From Kineosporia aurantiaca JCM 3230 (GTDB lineage: Bacteria > Actinomycetota > Actinomycetes > Actinomycetales > Kineosporiaceae): DNA of 64,000 nucleotides. The translations under genes were made by a program, and so were the position numbers. Of this stretch, positions 17,937-25,823 are shown one piece after another (the stretch's first letter is position 1; each line of letters begins with the position of its first letter). The notes beneath the pieces were generated by a model. It was given only the letters and a program-made list of their open reading frames with translations, searched no databases and was not told the DNA's origin. The DNA is taken from assembly GCA_000719025.1 (NCBI GenBank), contig JODP01000007.1, positions 1 to 64,000 on the forward strand, in the 5' to 3' direction.

Positions 17937-18788
17937 ATGGTCTGGTTCACCGTCGATGACGGCTTCTCCGAACACCCCAAGACGCTGGCCATGCCCCGCG
18001 CCTCACGCCTGGCCGCGATCGGGTTGTGGACGATGTCGGGGACATGGGCCTCCCGTCAGCTCACCGACGGGCGGCTCAGTACCGCTCTGGTCATTGAGAA
18101 GGGCGGGCGCCGTGCCCAGATCCAGGTCCTGGTCGCCAGCGGCCTGTGGCACGACAGCGACTCCGCCTGCAGCCACGGACCGCAGCACTGCCCGGGCGTG
18201 CCCGACCGGGACGGGCTGGTCTTCCACGACTGGTTCGACTGGCAGCGCAGCCGCGAGCGCATCCTGACCGACCGCCGCCGCAAGGCCGATGCCGGTCGCG
18301 CCGGCGGCACCGCCTCGGGCCAGACCCGCCGCTCCAGGAGCAGCAAAAGCGGAAGCACAAGCGAAGCACCTGCTTCGCCTGTGGTTGAACCCCCAGTCCC
18401 TCACCCTGTCCGTCACCCTTACCCAAACCCCAAATTACTGACCTTGGTCTGTCGTCGTCTCTTTGGTGACGCCCGCGAATCGACGCACGCCGACCTGCTG
18501 CCGCTATGGCAGGCTGCGGTCGGGGCCGGGGACCTGGAGACCGAACTGCGCAACTTCCTGCTCCACAACGCCGACACCCACCTGCACCACCCCGCGGCAG
18601 CCCTGCTCGGCTGGCTGTCGACCGCCGCCCAACGCGCCGCCACCCCCGGCCTGCGCCCGGTCCTCGGCTGCGCGGACTGCACCTCCGGTTGGCTACCGGA
18701 CCACCCCGACACAGGCATGCCCGTGCCCTGCCCCACCTGCAAACCTCACCGCTACGGCCGCCAGCACGCCACCGGGACAGCCCCATGA
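17937..18788 (+). CDS. replication-type protein with winged-helix N-terminus and zinc ribbon
   Basis: 283 residues, ATG 17937 with a GAGGAAG binding site. The N-terminus MVWFTVDDGFSEHPKTLAM is characteristic of phage and plasmid replication-associated proteins in actinobacteria. The first about 95 residues should form a winged-helix-like domain, followed by an Arg/Ser-rich linker (about 100-150), a helical domain with HADLLPLWQAAVGAGDLETE, and a CxxC-x17-CxxC zinc ribbon (about 245-268, CADC and CPTC). By analogy it would act in DNA loading or initiation for a mobile element. With the LysM-SARP and DUF2637 genes upstream it marks 13.9-18.8 kb as an element remnant lacking transfer and integration genes. 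Confidence 0.65.
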   Translation: MVWFTVDDGFSEHPKTLAMPRASRLAAIGLWTMSGTWASRQLTDGRLSTALVIEKGGRRAQIQVLVASGLWHDSDSACSHGPQHCPGVPDRDGLVFHDWFDWQRSRERILTDRRRKADAGRAGGTASGQTRRSRSSKSGSTSEAPASPVVEPPVPHPVRHPYPNPKLLTLVCRRLFGDARESTHADLLPLWQAAVGAGDLETELRNFLLHNADTHLHHPAAALLGWLSTAAQRAATPGLRPVLGCADCTSGWLPDHPDTGMPVPCPTCKPHRYGRQHATGTAP

Positions 18789-19117
18789 GCGCACGCCGAC
18801 CTAGGCCAGTTAGCGCCCGAGGAGCTTGTTTCCGTCGATCGCGCTCGACCCCGAACAGCGCCGGTTCTCCTGCTGGCGTCCGGGGATGTGCCCTCGAACG
18901 TCCTGGCAGCCCTTTCCTGGTCCGCGTGGGCGATCGTGATCGTGGCATCCCGGATCACGACCGTCCGGCTGATCACCTCACTCAGGAGGTTCGCACCCGG
19001 GGCAGGGCTGTGCGCGAACGGGTCCGGCTGATCGCCGGCCCACACCGCTCGCCTCGGGTGGGGACGTCTCCTCGGTCACCGGGCGCCCGGCGGTGGGCAT
19101 GGACTTGGCAACTGGCC
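18789..19117. other. intergenic stretch between convergent genes
   Basis: About 330 bases. The minus strand is open over 18752-19045 with LLSEVISRTVVIRDATITIA, which has protein-like character and might be a fragment, but no family was recognised. No attachment-site repeat or tRNA end was visible at this edge of the putative element. Confidence 0.35.
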
Positions 19118-20345
19118 CTAGTGGCCGTCTTTTCGGGCTGTGGCCGCCACGATGACGTCGTTCATGGCGTCGGGATGGTCCTCGGTGATGCGCGGGCCGA
19201 TCACCGGTCCGAGCTTCTCGGCTCGTGGCCCTTCGATGGTGAAGTCATGAGTGATGCGCGTGCCTCCGTCGGGCAGGGGCACGAGGGTGAAGTGACTGGT
19301 GATCATCAGGCCGTTGAACTCGGACCGGAAGACCAGAGAGGTGTCCTCCACCACCTCGATGAACACGCACTCGATGACGATGTCCGATTCGAAGGGCACC
19401 GCCGTCATCCTGGTTCCGGCGGCGAACGGGCCGTGGATCTGGATGGTGTCGCCGTGTTCGGTGAGTTTCGTGCCGGTGTAGAGGTCGCGCAGGGTCGCCC
19501 AGATGGCCGGCGGCGCCACGCTCGTGGTCGCCGTGTAGGAGTGGCTCCAGGCCGGGCTGGCAGCCACGAAGCTGTCGAGGACGGCGATGAGCTGGTGCGG
19601 GCTCTCTATCTGGGGCAGGTGCCCGGTCTCGGGGAGCACCTCGAACCGAGCTTCGGGGATAGCCGCCGCGTACGCCCGTCCGTACTCGAGGTCCACGATC
19701 TGGTCACTGTCGCCCCATACGACCATGGTGGCGAGATCGGCCTTGGCCAGGCGTGCGAGCAGGGTGGGGTCGGTACTGGCTGGCCCGCCGTAGACGGCCA
19801 GGGCCGCCCGGTTGGAGGCGGCGACCTGCTGGGCGGCCGGGGGCAGGGTCGAGAGGTCGACCCGGAAGGCGTCCGGAGCGTGGTAGCTCAGCTGCATCAC
19901 CTCGTCCAGCGTGAGGGAAAAGACGTCGGCGACCGGGTGGCCAGGCACGTCGACGCCGGTGGCGTTGACCAGGACCACTCGGGCGATGCGGGCCGAGCCG
20001 ATCAGCGCCATCTCGGACGCGATCCAGCCGCCGATGGAATTGCCCACGATGGTCACGTCCGTCAGGCCGAGATCATCCAGCAGGGCGACGTACAGCGCCG
20101 CGAGTCCACGGACGGTGCTCAAAGCCTCCGGGCGGGGTGTGCCCCCAAAACCAGGATGCGTCGGAACAATCACCCGGGACCGCCCAGCGTCGGCCAGCAG
20201 CCCTGCAAAGTTCTGCAGCGACTGCGGGCCCGCACCGCCGTGCAGGAGAACGAAGGGGCGTCCCCTGCCCCCACTGGGAGACGGAGACCTCGACTGGGCC
20301 AGTGCTCGCGGTGCTGAGGCGGTGGGTGGTCGTTGTGCTCGACAT
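19118..20345 (-). pseudogene. alpha/beta hydrolase fused to an SRPBCC domain, with one frameshift
   Basis: Start ATG 20345 follows GAGGAGAGC and reads MSSTTTTHRLSTASTGPVEV and SVSQWGQG. Near 20263 one extra base shifts the frame, after which RPFVLLHGGAGPQSL and VIVPTHPGFGG continue the hydrolase. Visible after the shift: nucleophile elbow IVGNSIGGWIASE (Ser), acid in VVWGDSDQIVD, and His in ETGHLPQIESP. After about residue 235 of the long frame a second domain begins (WSHSYTATTSVAPPAIWATL) that looks like an SRPBCC/polyketide-cyclase-type lipid-binding fold to the C-terminus. This domain pairing is uncommon. The single-base shift makes the gene inactive unless it is a sequencing error or is bypassed. 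Divergent from ogt at 20525. Confidence 0.75.
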
Positions 20346-20524
20346 GCGTGCTCTCCTCAAAGAACTCGGGCGCCTTCACAGCGCACAGCATGTGTAAAAC
20401 AGCATCCTTATGTAAGGAAACTTATTCATGCGATCGGCGCCCAACGCGAGAGAACGCAACCTGGGACCTCACGTTTTGCGGGTGCGGTGCGTCTACAGGT
20501 CAGAGACGAGAAAGGGAGACACCG

Positions 20525-21037
20525 ATGAGCATCCGGCACACCGTGATCGACACCGATCTCGGGCCGATCACCCTCGTCGCTGTAGACGAGACGATCACCG
20601 GCCTGTATTTCCGGCAGCACATCCGCAGGCCGTCGCAGGAGTCCTTCGGCCCGGAGGTAGCGAACCCCACCGACCCGCTACTGAACGAGGCAGCACGGCA
20701 GTTGGGCGAGTACCTCGCCGGAGATCGGGCGGAGTTCGATCTTCCCCTGGCCGGCGACGGAGACCTGTTCCAGCAGGCTGTCTGGGAGCTCGTGACCCGT
20801 ATCCCGCGTGGCGAGACGATGACGTACGGCCGCATCGCTGAACAGTTCGGCGATCGCCGACTTGCGCAGCACGTCGGCCAAGCAGTGGGCGCGAATCCGC
20901 TGTGCATCCTCGTGCCCTGCCACCGCGTCGTCGGGGCCAATGGTTCCCTCACGGGGTACGCCGGGGGACTCCGGCGCAAGCGGTTCCTGCTCGAGCTGGA
21001 AGAACCTGCCGCGGTCGGCGCGGCGCGACTGTTCTGA
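20525..21037 (+). CDS. ogt: methylated-DNA-protein-cysteine S-methyltransferase
   Basis: 170 residues from ATG 20525, with a GAAAGGGAG binding site. It transfers methyl groups from O6-methylguanine in DNA to its own cysteine. Seen: the N-terminal domain (TVIDTDLGPITLVAVDE), then FQQAVWELVTRIPRGET, TYGRIAEQFGD, the active-site IVPCHRV-type motif (here LVPCHRVVG, acceptor Cys at about residue 132), and GYAGGLRRKRFLLELE at the end. All catalytic-domain motifs are intact, so this should be the working Ogt of the locus. It heads a run of alkylation-repair genes on the same strand; the next genes are partly decayed. Confidence 0.95.
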   Translation: MSIRHTVIDTDLGPITLVAVDETITGLYFRQHIRRPSQESFGPEVANPTDPLLNEAARQLGEYLAGDRAEFDLPLAGDGDLFQQAVWELVTRIPRGETMTYGRIAEQFGDRRLAQHVGQAVGANPLCILVPCHRVVGANGSLTGYAGGLRRKRFLLELEEPAAVGAARLF

Positions 21038-21080
21038 CGGGCACCTCACGTTGACGACCGCGCCTGCGCCTGAGCTTGGG

Positions 21081-21560
21081 ATGGACACGCAGCAGCCGGT
21101 GGAGAAGGTCGTCGTGCATCACGGGCCCACCGTGCTGCGCGTCTGCCGGATCGTCCTCGCCCTGCACCATGCGCAGGACGCATGGTCAGAGACGTTCCTG
21201 TCGGCCCCGAGTGTCTGTCCCGATCTGCCGGAGACGGCGAAAACGGAGACGTGCTGGTGACGATCGCGCACCGTGAGGCGATCGCTGTGGTCCGGGCGTC
21301 CAGGCGCGGACCCGAGATGGTTGAGAACATCCCGGACGCGGTAACCACGCTGGGGGCGCCTGGGGCCGGTGGCCCTGATCTGTGGGGCCGCCGTGGGCCG
21401 CTGCCCGGCCAACAACGTCAAGCCCGCACCGAGCGTGATGCGGCGGGAGGTTACGCCGAGATCGCCGTGACCCTTGGCGGCACCGTGGAGGCGGCCCGGC
21501 GGCCCGCCGCCGTCGCCCTGACGGACGTCAGGAAGAACGATCCAGGCGCGATCACGAGCG
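21081..21560 (+). pseudogene. decayed RNA polymerase sigma-70 factor
   Basis: From ATG 21081 the frame reads MDTQQPVEKVVVHHGPTVLR, then ALHHAQDAWSETFLSA, the region-2 pattern of an ECF-like sigma factor. Near 21245 a one-base loss shifts the frame, and the next frame gives VLVTIAHREAIAVVRASRRG and later LPGQQRQARTERDAAGG and YAEIAVTLGGTVEAARR, the region-4 equivalent with further damage. It ends just before the ogt-like gene at 21571. In related actinomycetes a sigma factor of this kind is found immediately upstream of an ogt gene. Here the pairing survives only as a relic filling most of the 530-base gap between the two ogt genes. Confidence 0.7.
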
Positions 21561-21570
21561 GAGCATCATC

Positions 21571-21867
21571 ATGAACGAGATCCGCGGCGATGACGAGGTC
21601 AACAGCCTGCTGTCGATGCCCGCAGAGGCCGAACGTCTCGACCATCTGCCGCGGATCGCCTACGGGCAGACCTGCAGGTACCGGGACGTGGCCGAACTCG
21701 TCGGCCATCCCAAGGCGGTCCGCGCGGTCGGGACCGCCTGCGCGACCAACCCCCTGCCGATCGTCATCCCGTGCCACCGAGTCCTGCGCACCGACGGGAC
21801 TCTTGGCGGCCACATCGGCGGCCTCGAAGCGAAAACGACCCTCCTCGAACTGGAAGCAGCAGCATGA
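21571..21867 (+). CDS. second Ogt, with a large in-frame internal deletion
   Basis: 98 residues. The first 24 (MNEIRGDDEVNSLLSMPAEA) are the N-terminus of the long actinomycete Ogt. The sequence then jumps at AERLDHLPRIAYGQT directly into the catalytic domain, so about 90 central residues (the N-terminal domain and the lead-in helix) are missing in frame. The remainder is intact: GHPKAVRAVGTACATN, active-site VIPCHRVLR (Cys at about 68) and GGHIGGLEAKTTLLELE. The product may be a minimal DNA-binding or alkyl-acceptor module, or non-functional. Its stop overlaps the oxygenase start (ATGA), so it may survive as a translational coupler. Confidence 0.75.
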   Translation: MNEIRGDDEVNSLLSMPAEAERLDHLPRIAYGQTCRYRDVAELVGHPKAVRAVGTACATNPLPIVIPCHRVLRTDGTLGGHIGGLEAKTTLLELEAAA

Positions 21868-22595
21868 GCGCGAAGAAGTTCATCACCGACCCCTGGCACG
21901 AGCGCGTCGACTCCGGCGACTGGACGGCCATCACCACCGAGAACAACGAGTACGGCGGCGCACTGCTGCCCCAACTGCTGACCCCTGACGAAACCGCCCA
22001 GATCCGGGAACTGTACGAGCAGGACGATCTGTTCCGCAGCACCATCACCATGGGCCGGTACCGCTTCGGCGAAGGCCAGTACCGGTATCTCGACCACCCG
22101 TACCCGGAACCCATAGAGCGGCTGAAACAGGCGCTCTACCCACGGCTGCTGCCCATCGCCCGCGACTGGTGGACCAAACTCGGCCGGCCCACCCCATGGC
22201 CCGACACGCTCGATGAGTGGCTGCAGATGTGCCACGACGCCGGCCAGACCAAGTCCTCCGCGATCATCCTCCGCTACCGCGAGAAGGACTGGAACGCCCT
22301 GCACCGAGACCTTTACGGTGACCTGGTGTTCCCGCTGCAGGTAGTCGTCAATCTCAATGAGCCGGGCGTTGACCACACCGGAGGTGAGTTCCTCCTCCTC
22401 GAGCAACGGCCGCGCGCGCAGTCCCGCGGCACCGCAACCCTGCTCCCGCACGGACACGGCTACCTGTTCACCACCCGCGACCGCCCCGTGAAATCAGCCC
22501 GCGGATGGTCCGCTGCCCCGGTCCGGCACGGTGTCTCAGCCATCCGATCCGGTGAACGACACACACTCGCCCTCGTGTTCCACGACGCGCAATGA
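21864..22595 (+). CDS. 2OG-Fe(II) oxygenase of the alkylation-repair operon
   Basis: 243 residues, ATG 21864 overlapping the previous stop. The double-stranded beta-helix core shows the iron ligands HRD (His147, Asp149 in ALHRDLYGD) and a distal His at about 222 (APVRHGVS), followed by GERHTLALVFHDA with the Arg expected to bind 2-oxoglutarate. The long, Trp-rich N-terminal region (DWWTKLGRPTPWPDTLDEWL) is typical of the group found beside ogt/ada genes. By analogy with AlkB it could remove alkyl groups oxidatively, but this subfamily is distinct from AlkB and its substrate is unproven. Coupled on both sides by ATGA overlaps to the Ogt remnant and the Ada-like zinc protein. Confidence 0.85.
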   Translation: MSAKKFITDPWHERVDSGDWTAITTENNEYGGALLPQLLTPDETAQIRELYEQDDLFRSTITMGRYRFGEGQYRYLDHPYPEPIERLKQALYPRLLPIARDWWTKLGRPTPWPDTLDEWLQMCHDAGQTKSSAIILRYREKDWNALHRDLYGDLVFPLQVVVNLNEPGVDHTGGEFLLLEQRPRAQSRGTATLLPHGHGYLFTTRDRPVKSARGWSAAPVRHGVSAIRSGERHTLALVFHDAQ

Positions 22596-22882
22596 ACAGA
22601 CCCGAGAAGGTGTACCGACTGACCTGCGCCGACAGTCGGCCCTACCCCTCGCCCAGCAAGGGACGCTGGGGCGGTCACCGCAGAACAAAGATCTACGGAC
22701 GACTCGACTGCCCCGCAGCACTGCGCGCCATCGCTCGCGGCCACTACGTGAAGTACCGCGTCTTCTTCGCCGACGAGGCGACCGCGGTCGCCGCCGGATT
22801 CCGCCCGTGCGCGACCTGCTGCCCGGACCGCTACCGGCAATGGAAAACCGCCCGGCAGAACGGTGAGTCATGGAAGGCTTGA
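22592..22882 (+). CDS. stand-alone Ada-type zinc-binding domain protein, methyl-acceptor Cys replaced
   Basis: 96 residues starting in an ATGA overlap. The sequence follows the N-terminal zinc domain of Ada: KIYGRLDCPAALRAI, RVFFADEATAVAAGFRPC and CCPDRYRQW. Aligned with E. coli Ada (Cys38, Cys42, Cys69, Cys72), Cys42, Cys69 and Cys72 correspond to Cys40, Cys73 and Cys76, but the methyl-accepting Cys38 is Gly36. It therefore cannot repair methylphosphotriesters in the Ada manner, although Cys12 or His29 might complete a metal site. Given its position as last gene of the operon, it may be an alkylation or metal sensor, or a partner of the upstream oxygenase. This role is inference. Confidence 0.8.
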   Translation: MNRPEKVYRLTCADSRPYPSPSKGRWGGHRRTKIYGRLDCPAALRAIARGHYVKYRVFFADEATAVAAGFRPCATCCPDRYRQWKTARQNGESWKA

Positions 22883-23013
22883 AGACCGCTTGGCAGCGCC
22901 TCTGTCGGCCACGCCGCATACTTGGGGGCCACGGGTTGCGAGAACACGACGATCACTTGGGTCATGATCGAACCGGCGATGAAATGGGCTGCGTGGACTG
23001 GGGGCATGTTCCT

Positions 23014-23895
23014 TCAGGGCCGCGCGTGCAGGAACCAGGTGTCGCGCAGGGACAGGTCCCAGGCCAGCGCGAGCCGGCTGATCCAGAGACTGTTTCCCAC
23101 CGCGAGATGCTGTCCGGCCAGGGTCCAGGCGTCAGGTCCGAAGTCGGGGTGGCGGGCGACGACGAGCTGCAGCATGGTGCCCCAGGAGGCGACGAGTTCG
23201 GCGCCCCAGGCCTGGTGCCACTGCCACAGGCAGGCGGCGAGAGTTTCCTGATCGTTGATGCCGTAGTAGGAGTGCCAGGCCGTCGGGAGCCAAGGGCTGC
23301 GCGTGGGCAGGAGGGCCAGGTAGACGCCTTCAGGGGCGAACCAGTCACCATAGCGTGAGGGGAGTGCGGCGCCGGAGGGATCCAGTAGCTGGTCCAGGAG
23401 TGAGGGGTCGGTCGAGATCCGGTCGAACGCCCACCGCTCGACCACGTCACTCGTCGTGGGCAGCTCCACGGTCGCGGCCAGGTCCTGGGCCAGCCGGGGA
23501 ACTTCTGGCTCCAGTCGGCTCATGACGGAGCGAGAGCGCACGACACTCCGGATCGTCTCGGCCAGGTTCTCGGCGTCGATGGGGGTGTGGTCGATCCACG
23601 GCTGCAGTTCCCGACTGGACCATGGGTCCACGGTGCCGGCGGCTGTATCGAGCCGGGCGAGGGTATCGGGGCTGACGAAAGGCGGTAGTTTCTTGGTGAA
23701 ATCGTTCGTCAGGAACAGCGGCCACCGTCCGGTCGTGTCGGTGAGCGATCGGGCGGCCCGCCAGGCGGGCAGGAGATCGTCCGGGTGCGGCCATTCGACC
23801 AGCAGGACGTTGGAGTCCGGCTCCTGGGTCACCGCCTGGCCTTCGAGGGCAGTTCCCCGGAAGGCCTGCATGATCTCATCGGGTTCACTCAGCAC
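23014..23895 (-). CDS. DUF4253-like protein
   Basis: 293 residues, GTG start at 23895. The C-terminal 110 residues (WLPTAWHSYYGINDQETLAA, then CLWQWHQAWGAELVASWG and LAWDLSLRDTWFLHARP) resemble the DUF4253 domain, with its Trp-rich start, a WxxxxGAELV core and a region ending in Trp. The N-terminal 180 residues (NVLLVEWPHPDDLLPAWRAA, WPLFLTNDF) are not recognised. No catalytic residues can be assigned. It stands alone, convergent with the repair operon and divergent from the AT3 acyltransferase at 24119. The domain call is by pattern only and moderately certain. Confidence 0.55.
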   Translation of the reverse strand: MLSEPDEIMQAFRGTALEGQAVTQEPDSNVLLVEWPHPDDLLPAWRAARSLTDTTGRWPLFLTNDFTKKLPPFVSPDTLARLDTAAGTVDPWSSRELQPWIDHTPIDAENLAETIRSVVRSRSVMSRLEPEVPRLAQDLAATVELPTTSDVVERWAFDRISTDPSLLDQLLDPSGAALPSRYGDWFAPEGVYLALLPTRSPWLPTAWHSYYGINDQETLAACLWQWHQAWGAELVASWGTMLQLVVARHPDFGPDAWTLAGQHLAVGNSLWISRLALAWDLSLRDTWFLHARP

Positions 23896-24118
23896 GGGCC
23901 GATGATGCCCGATGCCGACCGGCTGAAGCGGGAAGCGTCCACCGTGTCGCGCCGTCCTCCAGGCCCTCTCCTGAACCCCGACGGCGTACCCGCGGTGCTG
24001 ATCGGTACCGGACTTCGGGCTCTGACCCCGTGAACTGGTCTCGATCTCCTTCCTTCCTGCGACACGATTGCTACATCACGAGGGTCTTCCGGGGACCGGG
24101 CGTTGGCACCGTGCCCGT

Positions 24119-25336
24119 ATGACTGAGCTTTCCCTGAACCCAACGGCAGCCTTGGGCGGCCGGTTGCGGGCGTACGTCCCTGCGCTCGACGGACTGCGCG
24201 GGTTGGCGATCATCGGGGTGGTGTTGTTCCACACCGGTCACCTGCCCGGCGGGTTCCTGGGGGTGGATTTGTTCTTCGCCCTGTCCGGATACCTGATCAC
24301 CGACCTTCTGCTGCAGGAGATCCGGACGACCGGCCGAGTATCGCTGACGACTTTCTGGGGACGTCGGATCCGACGCCTGGGGCCGGCCATGGCCATGATG
24401 CTGGCCGGAGTCACGGTATTCGTCGTGGCGGTAACCCGCCGGGTGGATCTGGTGCGCACGACGCTGGCCGACGGGCCTTGGGTGCAGGCAAATCTGGTCA
24501 ACTGGCATTTGCTGGCTGAATCCGCCAATTACTGGGACCGGTTCGGCAACGAGCGGGTTTTCGAGCACCTGTGGAGCGTCGCGGTGGAGGAGCAGTTCTA
24601 CCTGGTGTGGCCGTTCCTGCTCCTGCTGATCGCGCGCAGCGCACGCCAGGTCGAACGGTGGGTGGCGATGGCGGCCGTTGCTACCTCAGCTGTCTCGATG
24701 CTCCTGATGATCGTCCTCCACGACCCGGCCGACCCGAGCCGGGTGTACACCGGTACCGACACGCGGGCCTTCTCCCTGCTGCTCGGGGCTGTGGTCGCGA
24801 CAGCCGGAGGGCGGGCGGTGCTGGCCCGGTTGCCGCGCCGGTGGGTGGGTGCCGCTCAAGGGATGCTTCTGCTGGCTCTGGCGGCGGCGTGGTTGCTGGT
24901 GGATGGGTCGGATGCTCCGGGGTTGTTCTCCGGCGGCCTCTTCGCGTACGCGGGTGGGGCGGCTCTGCTGATCGGCTGGTGCGTGCAGGAGCCGGGATCA
25001 GCCACGAGCCGGGTGCTGGGCTGGCCACCGCTGCGCTGGGTGGGGTCCATCTCCTACAGCCTGTACCTGTGGCACTGGCCCGTCATCGTCCTGCTGGTTC
25101 CTCACCTGAGCGGGTTCGGGACCTGGGGTAGCACCGCTGGGGTCTGCGGCGTTTCCCTCGCCCTGGCCGCCCTGTCAAAGTATCTGGTGGAGGACCCGGT
25201 CCGGTACCGGACGCCCTGGGCGCGAGGCGGCCGTGGCGTCACGGTCTTCGTCGCGGTCATGCTGGCGCTGGCCCTGTTGTGGGTCTTCCTGCCCGGACCG
25301 GCCGCGCCCCAGATCGACATCACCCGGTTGGACTGA
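24119..25336 (+). CDS. membrane O-acyltransferase, AT3 (OafA/YrhL) family
   Basis: 405 residues from ATG 24119. It begins with the family signature YVPALDGLRGLAIIGVVLFH, then GGFLGVDLFFALSGYLIT and RRIRRLGPAMAMML, followed by about nine further membrane segments, and FEHLWSVAVEEQFYLVWPF, a hallmark of OafA-like enzymes. It ends after the last helix with no fused SGNH domain. These proteins acetylate sugars or peptidoglycan at the outer face, often passing acyl groups to an SGNH partner; a separate SGNH lipoprotein lies at 28029. Its 3' end overlaps the convergent GerMN lipoprotein gene by 17 bases, so the two transcripts must be antisense at their ends. Confidence 0.9.
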   Translation: MTELSLNPTAALGGRLRAYVPALDGLRGLAIIGVVLFHTGHLPGGFLGVDLFFALSGYLITDLLLQEIRTTGRVSLTTFWGRRIRRLGPAMAMMLAGVTVFVVAVTRRVDLVRTTLADGPWVQANLVNWHLLAESANYWDRFGNERVFEHLWSVAVEEQFYLVWPFLLLLIARSARQVERWVAMAAVATSAVSMLLMIVLHDPADPSRVYTGTDTRAFSLLLGAVVATAGGRAVLARLPRRWVGAAQGMLLLALAAAWLLVDGSDAPGLFSGGLFAYAGGAALLIGWCVQEPGSATSRVLGWPPLRWVGSISYSLYLWHWPVIVLLVPHLSGFGTWGSTAGVCGVSLALAALSKYLVEDPVRYRTPWARGGRGVTVFVAVMLALALLWVFLPGPAAPQIDITRLD

Positions 25337-25823
25337 TGCGAGCCGCTGATGGGCTGATCGCGGGACAGGTGCGGGGGCGATCCGAGCTGGCGGACGGAAT
25401 CGTGAAACCAATCCGCACCGTGGTTCTGGGCGACCCACCGCTCTGCACCTGGCTGGCCAGGGCGGTGCAGACCATCTGGTCGATGCCCCGTCGGCTGACC
25501 TCGGACGCAGCCAACGGCACTTTGAGCAGAATGGTGGAGTCGCTGACGGTTGCCTCGACCCGCGTCACGTCGGTGGAGGCAATCCCGGTGCTCAGGCCCG
25601 AGCCGCCCGGGCCCTGCAGCAGCAGCGTCATGGCATCGGAAACAGTTCCCAATCGACCGGTCTCGAGGACCTCCGCGTGCAAGTCCTGATGTGAGTCGAG
25701 GAAGTAGACAGTCGTGCCGGACGATATCCCGGTCGGCGCCTGACCGGCATCGTCCGCGCCGGTGGGCTGTATGCCGCAGGCCGCGAGAAGGAGGACAAGG
25801 GCCATCCAGCCAACGTGTTTCAT
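25320..25823 (-). CDS. GerMN-domain lipoprotein
   Basis: 167 residues. A lipoprotein signal peptide ends in LVLLLAACGI (lipid-modified Cys at about 16). The mature part is a GerMN domain (about 36-150): TVYFLDSHQDLHAEVLETGR, AMTLLLQGPGGSGLSTGI, VEATVSDSTILLKVPL. GerMN domains occur in spore-germination proteins and in LpqB, the lipoprotein encoded next to MtrAB in actinobacteria. Here too it is the last gene after a response regulator and histidine kinase, with an ATGA overlap, so it probably modulates the kinase from outside the membrane, as LpqB or CseA are thought to do for theirs. Confidence 0.88.
   Translation of the reverse strand: MKHVGWMALVLLLAACGIQPTGADDAGQAPTGISSGTTVYFLDSHQDLHAEVLETGRLGTVSDAMTLLLQGPGGSGLSTGIASTDVTRVEATVSDSTILLKVPLAASEVSRRGIDQMVCTALASQVQSGGSPRTTVRIGFTIPSASSDRPRTCPAISPSAARISPTG

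Noticed and set aside
20333..20524. Longer start for the intact Ogt (from 20333)
   Set aside because: The extension is not homologous to Ogt and covers the divergent promoter; ATG 20525 has a good ribosome binding site.
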